Assembly (NCBI GenBank): GCA_021292165.1
Contig: CM037877.1
Location: forward strand, 208,982,715-209,046,714
Direction of reading: 5' to 3'
From: Shinisaurus crocodilurus
Lineage: Eukaryota; Chordata; Lepidosauria; Squamata; Shinisauridae
Length of the DNA: 64,000 nucleotides
The notes under the pieces are model-generated. The model did no database searches. It saw nothing but the letters and a program-made list of their open reading frames with translations, and was not told the origin of the DNA. Of the stretch, positions 8,637-18,489 are shown in pieces. Each line of letters opens with the position of its first letter. Position 1 is the first letter of the stretch. Position numbers and translations under genes: made by a program.

Positions 8637-10620
8637 CTTTATTTATTTATTATTTATTATTTATTTATTATTAATATTTATTTATCGCCCATCTGGCAGG
8701 CAACCGGCCACCCTGGGCGATGTACACACAATAAAATACATAATACAATAAAATACATTAAAACAATATAAAAATTTTAAAATCTTAACCCACCCCATAT
8801 TCCCGCCTGAACAACCAGGTTTTTAATGAGCGACGGAAGCTCATCAGAGAGGGGGCATGGCGGAGGTCACTCGGGAGAGAGTTCCACAGTACGGGGGCCG
8901 CCACAGAAAAGGCCCTCTTCCTCGTCCCCACCAGTCTAGCTGCTCTGGCTGAAGGGACAAGGAGAAGGCCATCCGTGGCAGATCTTGTTGAGCGGCCCAC
9001 TTGGTGTTGCTGGAGACGCTCCTTGAGATACACTGGACCAGAGCCGTATAGGGTTTTAAAGGTCAAAACCAACACCTTGAATTCGGCTCGGCAAGCAACT
9101 GGTAGCCAGTGCAAATCCTTCAGCACTGGCGTGATGTGATCCTGCCGGCGGCTCCTTTAACCAGGCGAGCCGCCGCGTTCTGTACCAGCTGCAGCTTCCA
9201 AACCGTCTTCAAGGGTAACCCCACGTAGAGCGCATTACAGTAGTCTAGGCGAGAGGAGACCAAGGCATGAACCACTGATGGGAGCAGGTGATTAGGAAGG
9301 TAGGGGCGCAGCTGCCGTATCAGATGGAGTTGATACAGCGCTGCCCGGCTCACAGCTGCCACCTGAGCCTCCATGGACAGCTGGGAGTCTAGAATGACCC
9401 CCAAGCTGCGGACCTGGTCCTTCAGGGGCAGATGTACCCCATTCAGCACCAGGTCAACATCCCCTAACCTCCCCTTGTCCCCCACCAGCAGTACCTCGGT
9501 CTTGTCGGGGTTCAGCTTCAGCATGTTCCTTCCCATCCAGCCAGCCACTGCCTCCAGGCACTTGGACAGGGTCTCAACGGCCAACCTCGGTGAGGACTTG
9601 AAACAGAGGTAGAGCTGCGTGTCATCCGCATACTGATGACAGCGCACCCCAAACCTCCTGATGATAGCTCCCAGCGGCTTGAGGTAGATGTTGAATAACA
9701 TCGGGGAGAGGATGGAACCCTGCGGCACCCCACAAGTGAGCAGCCGAGGGTCCGAAGCCTCCTCCCCGAGAACTACCCTCTGGTACCTTCCAGAGAGGAA
9801 GGACCGGAACCACTGCAATACAGTGCCTCCCAAGCCCAAGCCCTCCAGGCGGTCCAGGAGGATACCATGGTCAACGGTATCAAAAGCCGCCGAGAGATCG
9901 AGGAGGACTAGAAAGGAGCATTCGCCCCTATCCAAAGCCCTCCTCATATCATCCACCAAGGCGACCAAGGCCGTCTCCGTCCCATGTCCAGACCTGAAGC
10001 CCGACTGGCATGGATCTAAATAATCGGCTTCATCCAAGTGTGCCTTCAACTGAGCACCCACCACCCGCTCGATCACCTTGCCCAGAAATGGTAAATTGGG
10101 GACTGGGCGAAAGTTGTTTAAATCCTGGGGATCCAAGGAGGGCTTCTTTAGAAGCGGTCTTATTACTGCCTCCTTGAGGGCTGATGGCATCACTGCCTCC
10201 TCGAGGGAGGCATTCACCACCGCCTTGATCCCCTCACCCAGTCTCTCCCTGCAGCTCATTATGAGCCAGGACGGGCAAGGATCAAGCAAGCAGGTGGTCG
10301 GCCTCACAGATGAAAGCACCTTGTCCACTTCATCAGAAGGAAGAAGCCGAAACCGATCCCACAAAACCGGTCTGCCATTGGCCTCCTCCCGCTCACTCCC
10401 TGTATCCACGACGCACGATATCCCACTCCTAATCCGATCGATTTTATCTGCGAAGTGCTTCGCTAAAGCCTCACAGGAGGCTCTAGACTGTTCCAATGGG
10501 TCCGGAGCGACTGGACCGACCAGACTCCGGACCACTTGGAACAGCCTCCTGGGGCAGCACTCCGCAGACGCAATGGAGGCAGCATAGAAATTCTTTTTTG
10601 CTGCCTTCACCGCCACCCGG
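8637..10620 (-). mobile_element. 5'-truncated L2-type LINE
   Basis: On the minus strand this runs from the linker before the reverse transcriptase, through the RT domain and C-terminal region, to a 3' UTR ending 'ccagatgggcgataaataaa' and an A/T-rich (TAAA)-like tail at 8637-8690. The copy is CpG-rich and the protein almost open, so it is comparatively young. The endonuclease domain is missing because of 5' truncation at about 10620, the usual fate of LINE insertions. I could not identify a convincing target-site duplication. Non-LTR elements of this clade are the likely partners of the window's MIR-like SINEs, which share the tail. Confidence 0.9.
8785..10620 (-). pseudogene. L2-type reverse transcriptase ORF2, one frameshift
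   Basis: Product: RNA-directed DNA polymerase of a non-LTR retrotransposon. The first open frame (9120-10616, 498 codons) contains conserved RT blocks: 'NNFRPVPNLPFLGKVIERVV', 'DLSAAFDTVDH', 'GVPQGSILSPMLFNIY' and the catalytic YADD ('QYADDTQLYL'). It ends prematurely at 'GRITSRQC'. The frame continues at 9126 down to 8785 with 'LKDLHWLPVACRAEFKVL' and 'FSVAAPVLWNSLP', the normal C-terminal region. Comparing the two parts suggests loss of a single G near 9140. The methionine at 10616 is not a genuine start; the N-terminal endonuclease is absent. Confidence 0.9.
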
Positions 10621-10647
10621 TGAAGTAAATTGTGTTACTCTATATCA

Positions 10648-10782
10648 GCCTCCCCCAACCTGGTACTTTCCAGATGTTTTGGACTACAGATTCTGTCATC
10701 CTTGGCCATTGGTCATACTGGCTGGGCTTGATGGGGGCTGCAGTCTAAAACATCTGAAGGATGCCAAATTGGGGAAAGCAGT
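10648..10782. mobile_element. hAT-like palindromic MITE (family P)
   Basis: Starts 'cagcctcccccaacctgg' and ends 'aaattggggaaagcag', with internal 'ttttggactaca' and 'cattggtcatactggctggg'. About a dozen relatives share this architecture across the window. Arms are diverged here. Confidence 0.7.
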
Positions 10783-10809
10783 CCTTATACTTAATAGTCC
10801 AAGGCTGGC

Positions 10810-11150
10810 ATCAAAGACAGGCATGGTTGGGTACCTGACAAGGGCCCATTGACCAAACCCCCCTAGATTTGCTCCTCCTTTTCACCATTGCAACTTGCTT
10901 GTCCACCTGCCTTTTGCTCTGGCCCAGACAATGGTGGTCGTGAGAATGAAGAGCACTAGATGCCACGGCTTACTTGCTCCCTGGCTCTCTCTGCCTGTCA
11001 AGCAAGCAAGTGGTAGCAATGATGAGAAAGAGGATAAGGAGGAATAGAAGCTGGTGACAATGGCGGTGGGAAAGTCGACTCACTGAGGGAGGGGCCCCAC
11101 TGAGGGCGCCTTATCCAAGGACCCACAAAAACCCAGAGCCAGCACTGCTA
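10810..11150. repeat. Unclassified interspersed repeat, family B
   Basis: Ends near 'cccagagccagcactgc'. Internal 'cttgctccctggctctct' and 'agcaatgatgagaaagagg' recur in antisense at 50845-51060 and partly at 40180-40460 and 12711-12862. CAGTGCTGGCTC-type ends suggest a hAT MITE, but boundaries are unclear. Confidence 0.5.
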
Positions 11151-12229
11151 ATTGTGAACGCATTCTCTGCATGCCAATCCTAATGGAGCCAAGGCACCAC
11201 CATCCATAGACAAGAGGGAGGTATCGCCAGACTTGAGGAACCCCCCTGATTTTGCAGAAGTACAGGGGGGGAAAATGTGGGGGGGGGGAATCCTAAGGAA
11301 GGCCGGGCATGCTCAATAGCCACAGAATGCTGTGCGCCTGTTAGGGGAGGGGGAATGGAATGGTACCTAAGTCGTGCGGGAGATGGAATGGAGTGTTGGA
11401 TTTTAGATGCCTGCTTAAAGTCCTGTGGTTTTACCTGTGTGCCTGCTACCTGCAACTTTGCTTTAGCTTCTAGCAAACATAGAGTAAATTCCTCCCACAG
11501 TCCAACTTTTAGTTCTCCTGCTCTGTTGCAGTAATCAAGAAACAGAAGCCTTTCTATTCTAATTGTTTTATTATATTCATAAAACAATTACACACTACAA
11601 ACTAAGACAGAGTCAGTTCTGAGAACATAACATAACATAGACATCCAAATTAGAAGAAGAGAGACAAAGAAGCAAGCACAGCAAACATACACACCCAGCT
11701 GTGCTTGAGAGCCAATGGGAATCAGGACAGGCATATGACAGTATAGCAACGGTCATATTACGTGACACCCACTTTCTCCTACTAGATGTCCAAGGACATC
11801 TAGATATGGGAACGAGGAACACCTGTTCCAAAGACCTTCAGTATTGCAATGCTGAATTGCCAACTGCTAAGTTTTACTGAAAGAAAAAAACCTTTAAGCA
11901 AGCTCATGCTTGATTCATAATCCAACATGGAGTACTCAGGCAAAGTGCATGGCTGGCTGAAACCCTGAACAGGTATGCTCTACAACGCAACACTTTGTGA
12001 TAGGTCCCACTTGTATATGTGCGTTCCTTCCATGTATAAAAATCAATCAAGAAAATAGCATGGAAATATTTTTCGTACAAAATTCATGACAAATGAATTA
12101 TTAAAAGAGAATAAGTAGATTTCCCACATAAACAACTTTTGTAACATTAAATTGGGGGAATGAAAAGTAACATTCTCCATTACATAAATCTTAATATAAA
12201 ATGAAAGGGGGTGCATGAAGTTGAAAGCC
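11150..12229. repeat. Repeat family A fragments with unannotated DNA
   Basis: 11190-11280 carries 'agacaagagggaggtatcgcc' and 'ttttgcagaagtaca' as in family A. 'acgcaacactttgtgatagg' near 11980 is its other end, so the element may span about 11150-12015 with an insertion. 11541-12229 otherwise shows no gene. Confidence 0.4.
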
Positions 12230-12645
12230 TTCTTGAGGGCCTGTGATGAACCAAAGGGTAGAATAGAGATTTTAAATTAAATAAATATAAATAGTGATCC
12301 TTCACATAGATTTGTCTTTATTTCACGTCATGTGTTAATTTCATTATTTTTCCCATTTCCCAAACTTTCCTGAGCGACTCATCTGCAGAAAAAAATCCAC
12401 CAGGCTTGTCACAGTCAGGTAATAATTAATTTTGCAGCAATATTTCTTTCTAAAATAAAAGCTATGAAAAAGTCAAATACCATGCTAAGGGATATTAGGG
12501 AAAAGACTGAAAATAAATCAGCCAATGTCATAATGTCTCTATACACATCAATGGTGCAACCTTCTCAAACAGGAAATCCTAGAGGTGGAAAAGATGCAGA
12601 AAATGGCAACCAAAATTACCAAGGCATAAGAGGCGGAAAATATAC
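12230..12645 (+). repeat. CR1-clade LINE fragment, RT C-terminal part
   Basis: A 12464-12640 frame reads 'MKKSNTMLRDIREKTENKSA' then 'IMSLYTSMVQP', matching the post-catalytic region of CR1-type reverse transcriptases. It is followed by 'gaaaagatgcagaaaatggc'. The same stretch, with a common decayed upstream, is at 18690-19110. Degraded. Confidence 0.65.
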
Positions 12646-12710
12646 AAGAACCAGCAGAATATCAGTTTATCTGGAACATTTGTACAAACATCAAAATCAA
12701 AAATAATTTA

Positions 12711-12862
12711 TTTGTAAGTGGCAGCTCCAGGTTTTTGAGGGCCCTTGTGTGTGAAGCAAAGTATCTGGTAATAATGACAGTGAGAAGGTAGACTCTCTGA
12801 GGCGAGGGGGCACTGAGGGTGTCTTGCCCAAGGGCCCTCCAAAACCTAGAGCTGGCACTGGC
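12711..12862. mobile_element. Family B MITE, short palindromic form
   Basis: The left end 'ggcagctccaggtttttgag' and right end 'ccaaaacctagagctggcac' are inverted repeats enclosing 'tagactctctgaggcgagg'. It abuts the hAT element that starts at 12875. Confidence 0.6.
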
Positions 12863-13093
12863 ATGGGGTCTTTGCAGGGCCGGTGCAAGGCAGTTTGGTG
12901 CCCTAGGCAAGATCAGATATTTAGCGCCCCCCCCTCCCGTTAATCGCCCATCTGGCCAGTCACCCAGCCAGATTTATGCACATGACTGCCCCGCCCACCC
13001 AAAAGGGTCAATTATTATTTATTTATACACAGAAAGGAGTGGGCCGGTGAGAGGAGCTCAACCCCCTCCACCCTCTGTGCTCCCTCGCTTCAT

Positions 13094-13225
13094 GTAGGGG
13101 GTGTGTGGCTCATGGGTAGAGCCCCCGCTTTGCATGCAGAAGGTCCCAGGTTCCGTGTCGACAATGCTGGGCTAGATGGATGGGGGGGGGGGGTCTGACT
13201 CAAGGCAAGGCAGCTCCCGGTGCAC
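13094..13225 (+). repeat. tRNA-Ala-like SINE fragment, internally deleted
   Basis: 'cccgctttgcatgcagaagg' and 'tcccaggttcc' are the anticodon arm and B box of the window's tRNA-Ala-like SINE. The text then jumps to 'tgctgggctagatgga' and 'gtctgactcaaggcaaggca', the 3' body. About 60 bp of middle sequence is missing. It lies inside the 12875-14871 element. Confidence 0.65.
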
Positions 13226-13255
13226 CAAAGTGCTTTTCTGAGAAGCACAAAAAGA

Positions 13256-13341
13256 ATATTATTATTATTATTGTTGTTGTTGTCATCGTCGTCGTCGTCG
13301 TCGTCATCATCATCACCACCACCATTACCATTATCACCATC
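13256..13341. repeat. Compound trinucleotide repeat
   Basis: Successive runs (ATT)n, (GTT)n, (GTC)n, (ATC)n, (ACC)n and (ATT/ACC) mixtures, each differing by one base from its neighbour. Encoded homopolymer tracts in the six frames are artefacts. Confidence 0.9.
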
Positions 13342-13384
13342 CTCATCCATAGAAAGGATCCCCGGGGCTGCTAGATAGGTAGCA

Positions 13385-13930
13385 CCTCCCTTGTGAGCTG
13401 CTGCCCCCAGCGTCTACGCACGGAGTTGCAGCGGCCTCCTTCGCCAGGGGCTGAGACTGTAAACCTCGCGCAGGGGAGAAGCGAAGTGGGCGGGGCCGAG
13501 AGGGGCGATTACAAGAGGCTCGAGCTCGGCACGAGCGCGCCCGTTGCAGCGGATTCTGGAGGCGGCGGCGGGCGGCGGCGGGCGGCGGCGCTGCTGCTGA
13601 TGATGATGTTGCTTGCTGCAGCTCCTTCCGCGCGTGGCTGTCGTTCTGTGCTCCTCCCTCCCTCCTTAGAGGGGAAAGCTGGCAGCGATGCATTACATTG
13701 GCGTAAGAAGGAGTTCAGGTCGCTTCTCCTCAATCTCCTCCCCCTGCTGCTCCCGGACAATGCAGCCGAAGAGGAGGGCTATGAACATGGGGTTCCTCTC
13801 CTCTCCCCTCGCTGCTGCTGCTGCGGTTGCTGTGAGAGGGCCAGGCGAGGGGGCAAACCAAGCCGGCTCTTGGGACGCGTTCACGTCGCCGAGGGCACTC
13901 CGCCCCCCCGTTCCTTCCCCCTTTCACCGG
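13385..13930. promoter_or_regulatory. CpG-island-like block inside the hAT element
   Basis: GC-rich with dense CpG, including a (GGCGGC)n run at 13558-13590 and 'cgagctcggcacgagcgcgc'. It contrasts sharply with the AT-rich surroundings and looks like the promoter or first-exon region of a host gene. A 249-codon open frame (13393-14142) crosses it and includes an Arg-rich then hydrophobic run (RRRAAALLLMMMLLAAAPSA) like a signal peptide. GC-rich DNA readily gives such frames, so I do not call a gene. Confidence 0.5.
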
Positions 13931-14377
13931 CACAACACAAAAAGAAGCACAACAACCGGGGCAAAGCTCCAGACGGGAAAGCTGCCCATTTAGGCGCGAT
14001 GCCTGCTCACAACCCACGCCCACACAAACCTCCTCCCCGTGCTCTCGCTCCCCCCCTTTTCTCCTCAACTGGCAAACCAGCCATGGGGGGAAAAAGTTTT
14101 TATTTTCTTTCACTCAGCTTCCTTTCTGGCCGCTTTTGCTAAGGCGGCTGCGAGATCTTTACCAGAACAGGTTTTTAATCCAGCAGCCTCTTTCCTTTCT
14201 CTCTCATCGTACACCCAGCTTCTAAGGTCTGCTCTTACTCAAAACCCGAAAGAATGACACTGCTGTTGTTAGCGGGTTTGTTTTGTTCTTTTAGGGAGGC
14301 TTTAGGTTTTGCCGGCCAGGGCGATGGAGACTATTAAAGGAGTTTCAGAACCATTGAACTCGCCGTTTCTTTGCTAT

Positions 14378-14803
14378 AAAGCAAAACTATATCTGTTACT
14401 CTGCCTTCAGTGAGAAGCAGTCATGGCTGTTGGGGGCCCATCCACGATCTCTGTAATAAAGTCACTTGTCCCATCTGCCTGGATTATTTCAAGGACCCAG
14501 TGATCCTTGCAGAGTGTGGGCACAATTTCTGCCAAGCTTGCCTGACCCAGTGCCGTGGGTTGTCAGGCAGAGAGACCTTCTGCCCTCAGTGTAGAAAAAT
14601 ATTCTGGCAAAGGCAGCTTGGGCCCAATTGGCTGCTGGCAAATGTTGCAGAAATAGCCAAGAAGCTCAGTCTTCAAGGGGGGAAGAGGGCAGAAAGTAAA
14701 GGGTGAGTCTGTGAGAAACACCAGGAGCCCCAATGCTCTTTTGTAAAGACCATGAAATTCCCATCTCTGTGGTTTGTGACAAATCCAAGGAACATGAAAA
14801 CCA
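14378..14803 (+). pseudogene. Captured TRIM RING/B-box fragment
   Basis: Identical to 16258-16683 except at two positions (ATC/ACC codon near 14504 and CGT/TGT near 14554), 424 of 426 bases. It encodes a C3HC4 RING: 'CPICLDYFKDPVILAECGHN', then FCQACL and CPQC, the E3 ubiquitin-ligase module of TRIM proteins. The open frame starts after an upstream stop and has no in-frame ATG: the Kozak-like ATG at 14423 is one base out of frame with the RING, a defect shared with the other copy. The frame stops at 14704-14706, and the B-box (LFCKDHEIPI) continues in another frame. The copy breaks off at the hAT right end. It is unlikely to make a TRIM protein. Confidence 0.88.
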
Positions 14804-14879
14804 AACGGCGCCCCCTTTAGCCCTGCGCCCTAGGCAGCTGCCTAGTTGGCCTAATGGTAGCACCGGCCCTGGGTCTTTG

Positions 14880-15380
14880 GATGGATTGGGTTTACAGTGT
14901 TTGGATTTATTCATCAGCTGTTCAAAGTGATTTGGGGCCAAAATGAACTTAATAAAAACCTGCTTGTATCCAGCTCTCATGTGAAAATGTTTCCTTAAAG
15001 GAGCCACTAATTATGCTCATTCTTTGATGTTATTAACAGTTTATTAGATATTATTTTCCAATACAATATGAACAGTAAGCCTTCCCTCCCACTTCTGCCC
15101 AGCTTTTTCTCCCCTTTAGGTCCCCCCCTTCCTTCTTCAGATCATCCTGTATTTAAAAAGTAAAGGTTTCACATCTATAAGTAAAATCATTTATTAACAA
15201 AAATTGGATAAATAAATACATGGAAAAAATAAATAGTGTGATAAGCTATTCTGGATAATGCCTCTCAGAGATAGCCCAGCCTCTCTCTGCTCTTTGAGAA
15301 AGCTGTATTTTTTTCCAGCTTGGCCTTAAACAAAAGATAACTGGTTCAGCATGGAGGCTGATGCTTTTCTCATATCTTAG
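14880..15380. other. No gene; A/T-rich spacer
   Basis: No reading frame or clear repeat. The continuation after the hAT target site (gatggattgggtttacag) is the pre-insertion host DNA. Confidence 0.35.
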
Positions 15381-15389
15381 TCCTGTTGC

Positions 15390-15660
15390 AAAAACATGCT
15401 CGGAGGTCCTTTCCCAGAGAGCCAATACTCAAGAAAAAGAGAAGCAGCTGCACCAGAGTGAGTTTTCAAAGTTTTATTCTGCACAGAAGATCCAACTCGA
15501 GAGGCTCATGCCACAAACAAGAGTTGAATAAAGGAACAAACATGGGGTTTGCTTTTTATAGCAGGGAATTATGGGAACACATCATACAAAGCACATTTGT
15601 CCGATTATGCTAACCAAGCGCTTCATCACCCCTTCCTCCTGCTGGATTTGATATGGGGCA
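15390..15660 (-). repeat. Possible LTR fragment, minus strand
   Basis: On the minus strand there is 'ctataaaaagc' (about 15556-15566) and, about 85 bp downstream, 'gaataaaactttg' (about 15467-15480): a TATA box and polyadenylation signal in LTR spacing. TG/CA ends and a target duplication were not found, so this is tentative. The region up to 16257 otherwise shows nothing recognisable. Confidence 0.3.
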
Positions 15661-16257
15661 TTCTAAGAGTTTGCTACCCTTGAAACTCCTTATCAATCCT
15701 TGCTAGGCTTCAAAGAAATTCTAATTGTTGCATTTTGGACTGGCGGCAGAAGAACACATCTGGGGGGGGAAGACGGCATGCAATATTACAAAGAACAAAG
15801 CAACCTTTTAGAGGCCTCTGGTTAGGGTAGGCAAAAACCAGATGGGTAAGATAGGCGGGGGGGGGGGGCAGATTTTTCTAACCGTCCTAACCTCAATTAG
15901 TCTTACAAAAGCAAAACTTGCCTATCTCTTGTACAGCTTCACACACAGACCTTCTCTTCCTCCCTTCCCTTCCTTCTGTCCTTGGTCAGTTTTATATTTT
16001 TCCCTCTGTGACTTGGGCTCATTAGCTGTACATGACAGCCAGCTACCAGTGCTTACTTTCAGGTGGAGTAGCAAGGCTAGCCAAATTTTCCCCCATGTAC
16101 AACCTCTCACAAATGGATAAAGCCCATTCTTTTCTTTCTTTAAAAAAAATAAATTTCAAAGAGGCTGTGTTCCAGTGAATACCACATTGCAATCAGCAGA
16201 AATCCTGGGTCATCTCATTTCCAAGAAAGGAAATAGCCAGTTGCTGAAAGAAAACAG

Positions 16258-17741
16258 AAAGCAAAACTATATCTGTTACTCTGCCTTCAGTGAGAAGCAG
16301 TCATGGCTGTTGGGGGCCCATCCACGATCTCTGTAATAAAGTCACTTGTCCCATCTGCCTGGATTATTTCAAGGACCCAGTGACCCTTGCAGAGTGTGGG
16401 CACAATTTCTGCCAAGCTTGCCTGACCCAGTGCTGTGGGTTGTCAGGCAGAGAGACCTTCTGCCCTCAGTGTAGAAAAATATTCTGGCAAAGGCAGCTTG
16501 GGCCCAATTGGCTGCTGGCAAATGTTGCAGAAATAGCCAAGAAGCTCAGTCTTCAAGGGGGGAAGAGGGCAGAAAGTAAAGGGTGAGTCTGTGAGAAACA
16601 CCAGGAGCCCCAATGCTCTTTTGTAAAGACCATGAAATTCCCATCTCTGTGGTTTGTGACAAATCCAAGGAACATGAAAACCACTAGGTGATTCCCATGG
16701 AGGAGGCTTCCCAAGGCTACAAGGATCAGATCTAGAATTGCCTGGAGGCTCTGAGGGAGGAGAGAGACAAAATTCTGGCATGCAAAGCAGACACAAAAGG
16801 AAAGCCAAGGCCTGCTTAGGCAAACAAAAGCAGAGAGGGAAAAGACAGTGGCTGAGTTCAGAGGACTGTGACAGTTTCTGGAAGAACAAAAGAAACTTTT
16901 GCTGGCACAGATGAAAGAGGTGGAGAAAGAGATTGCAGCAAGAAGGGATGAACGCATGGCCAAACTCTCAGAGGAACTCTCCTCTCTTGAACGTCTCATC
17001 TGGGAGATGGAGGAGAAGCATCAACAGCCAGCCAGCGAACTCCTGCAGGATTTTGGAAGCTTCTTGAGGTCTCAGACAAGCAAGAAGTCTGAGAATCCTG
17101 CGGTTTTTCCTCTTCCTGCACTGAAGTGGAAGATCTGGGAAGTTGATGATAGAAATCTCTATCTGGAGGGCATCATGATGCATTTCAGAGACACTCTGGC
17201 ATCTGGATTTAAGCTGCAAAAAGCAAACATAACTCTGGATGCGACACAGCGAGTCCCTGGCTCATCCTGTCTGCAGATCGTAAAAGCATGAGAGAGGGGG
17301 ATGGACATCAGGATCTGCCCGACAACTCTGAGAGGTTTGTACAGATGGAACTACGTCTTGGGACTTGAGCAATTCACAGCAGGCAGACATTTCTGGGAAG
17401 TCATTGTGGGAAGTGAGGAACAATGGATGGCGGGGGTCGCCAGAAAGTCTGTGAAGAGGAAGGGGGAGATCACCTGCGGCCTTGAGGGAGGGATCTGGGA
17501 GATGGGGAAGTGGGAAGGTGAGTACCAGGCCTCCATCCCCCCTGATCTCCCACCTCTGGCAGTGGACAGAGAGCCCAAGAGGATCCGCATGACTCTGCAC
17601 TGTGATGGTGAGCGGGTGGCCTTTTACGATGCGGAGAGAGCAACCCTGCTCTTCGCATGCTCAGAAGGCTCCTTCACCAGAGAGATCCTCCAACCCTTGT
17701 TTTATGTGAATAGGAAAGCTCACCTGACACTCTCTCCCTAA
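16258..17741 (+). pseudogene. Intronless TRIM-family pseudogene (RING, B-box, coiled coil, PRY-SPRY)
   Basis: Domains in order: RING (16290-16586, C3HC4 residues intact), B-box (about 16600-16690, 'LFCKDHEIPISVVCDKSKEH'), coiled coil (16690-17060, 'QMKEVEKEIAARRDE'), linker, and PRY-SPRY (17230-17741, 'FTAGRHFWEVIVGSEEQW', ending 'LTLSP' at a natural stop). Proteins of this class are ubiquitin ligases whose SPRY domain binds targets. The canonical TRIM exon junctions, such as the one after the B-box (EEASQGYK), are passed without an intron, suggesting a retrocopy. It is broken: the ATG at 16303 is out of frame with the RING; stops occur at 16584, 16685, 16733, 16817, 16853 and 16869 in the relevant frames; further shifts lie near 17240 and 17340. 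The nearest family members by sense are TRIM39/TRIM7-like. Confidence 0.88.
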
Positions 17742-17909
17742 GGGCCGAGACAGGCATACCCAAACGTTTATTGGTCAAGAGCACCTTTGGCAGCTCTGCA
17801 AAGGCCTCAGCAGGATTCCAGTTGTAATTGCAGAGACAAACTAAAATGGTGTCTACGTTTCCCCTCCCTTTCCCTGAGTTCCTTTCTTAATGAGACACTA
17901 ACAGATTAA

Positions 17910-18036
17910 GGGTGCAACCCAATGCATGTTTGGACAGAAATAAGTCCTACAACTCCCAGCATCCTCCATGCTGGCTGGGGAATGCTGGGAGCTGTAGGAC
18001 TTATTCTCCCCCCCCCCCATGCATAGGATTGCACTC
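17910..18036. mobile_element. TTAA-flanked palindromic MITE
   Basis: Ends GGGTGCAACCCAATGCATG and CATGCATAGGATTGCACTC are inverted repeats. TTAA precedes (17906-17909) and GTAA, probably a mutated TTAA, follows. The interior 'cctacaactcccagcat' and 'atgctgggagctgtagg' are the second part of the hairpin. Same family as 22474-22584; piggyBac-like by target site. Confidence 0.65.
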
Positions 18037-18062
18037 GTAACAGTCAAAAGACTATCTGTTTC

Positions 18063-18152
18063 TGCCTTCCTCAACCTGGTGCCCTCTAAATGTATTGGAC
18101 TTCAACTCCCATCATTCCCAGCCAGCATGGCCATTGGCAGGCTGGGGAAGGA
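18063..18152. mobile_element. Family P MITE, internally shortened
   Basis: Left end 'gccttcctcaacctggtgcc' and right end 'aggctggggaagga', with 'cttcaactcccatcattcc' inside. Part of the right arm is missing. Confidence 0.65.
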
Positions 18153-18442
18153 TGATATTCTGTTCTGAGCAAAAGCTGCACTCTAAATGGGTATTGCTCC
18201 AGCTTCCATGAGCCTTAATCCTACTTTCAATTTTTCTGTTCTTCCCCAAACACCTCTAGCTGTGGAGATATAGGCCTCAAAATTAATTCTTTATTGCTAC
18301 TTGGGGAAGCTTATGTGATAGTCTAAGCAAAATCTCTACATTCAAAGAGCCAATTTGCTTGTTATGTAACAGAGTCCCCTCTGAAAATGGGGAACCTCCT
18401 ATGGGAGTTCCAATTAAAGAACCTGGCCAATTTAGGACATGT

Positions 18443-18446
<4 letters not shown>

Positions 18447-18483
<37 letters not shown>
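18447..18483. repeat. (TC)n microsatellite
   Basis: About 18 uninterrupted TC units followed by a short TG run. Confidence 0.95.

Positions 18484-18489
<6 letters not shown>

Larger units (their letters stand above)
12867..14879. mobile_element. Pack-type hAT element carrying a RING fragment and CpG block
   Basis: The element runs 12875-14871 (1,997 bp). It begins CAGGGCCGGTGC and ends GCACCGGCCCTG, perfect 12-bp terminal inverted repeats, and both sides carry the same 8 bp, ggtctttg (12867-12874 and 14872-14879). This is a hAT-superfamily signature. The subterminal parts, 'gtgccctaggcaaga' on the left and 'gcgccctaggcagctgcc' on the right, are also related. There is no transposase frame. 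The cargo in order: a tRNA-Ala-like SINE fragment, a compound trinucleotide repeat, a CpG-rich block, about 450 bp of unique DNA, and a 426-bp TRIM RING/B-box segment ending 68 bp before the right end. I infer capture of host sequence, as in Pack-type transposons. Confidence 0.8.

Noticed and set aside
9688..10587. Plus-strand open frames over the L2 element
   Set aside because: Shadow frames of the minus-strand reverse transcriptase.
13090..13374. Poly-Asp/Asn and poly-Ile/Val proteins in the trinucleotide array (also 31405-31708)
   Set aside because: Microsatellite translations in all frames.
13393..14142. A 249-codon protein with a signal-peptide-like run
   Set aside because: It crosses a CpG-rich block where stop codons are rare on both strands. 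Competing frames on the opposite strand are equally open, and no domain is recognisable.
14410..14706. A functional RING-finger gene
   Set aside because: There is no in-frame ATG; the natural ATG is out of frame, the B-box continues in another frame, and the segment ends at a transposon terminus.
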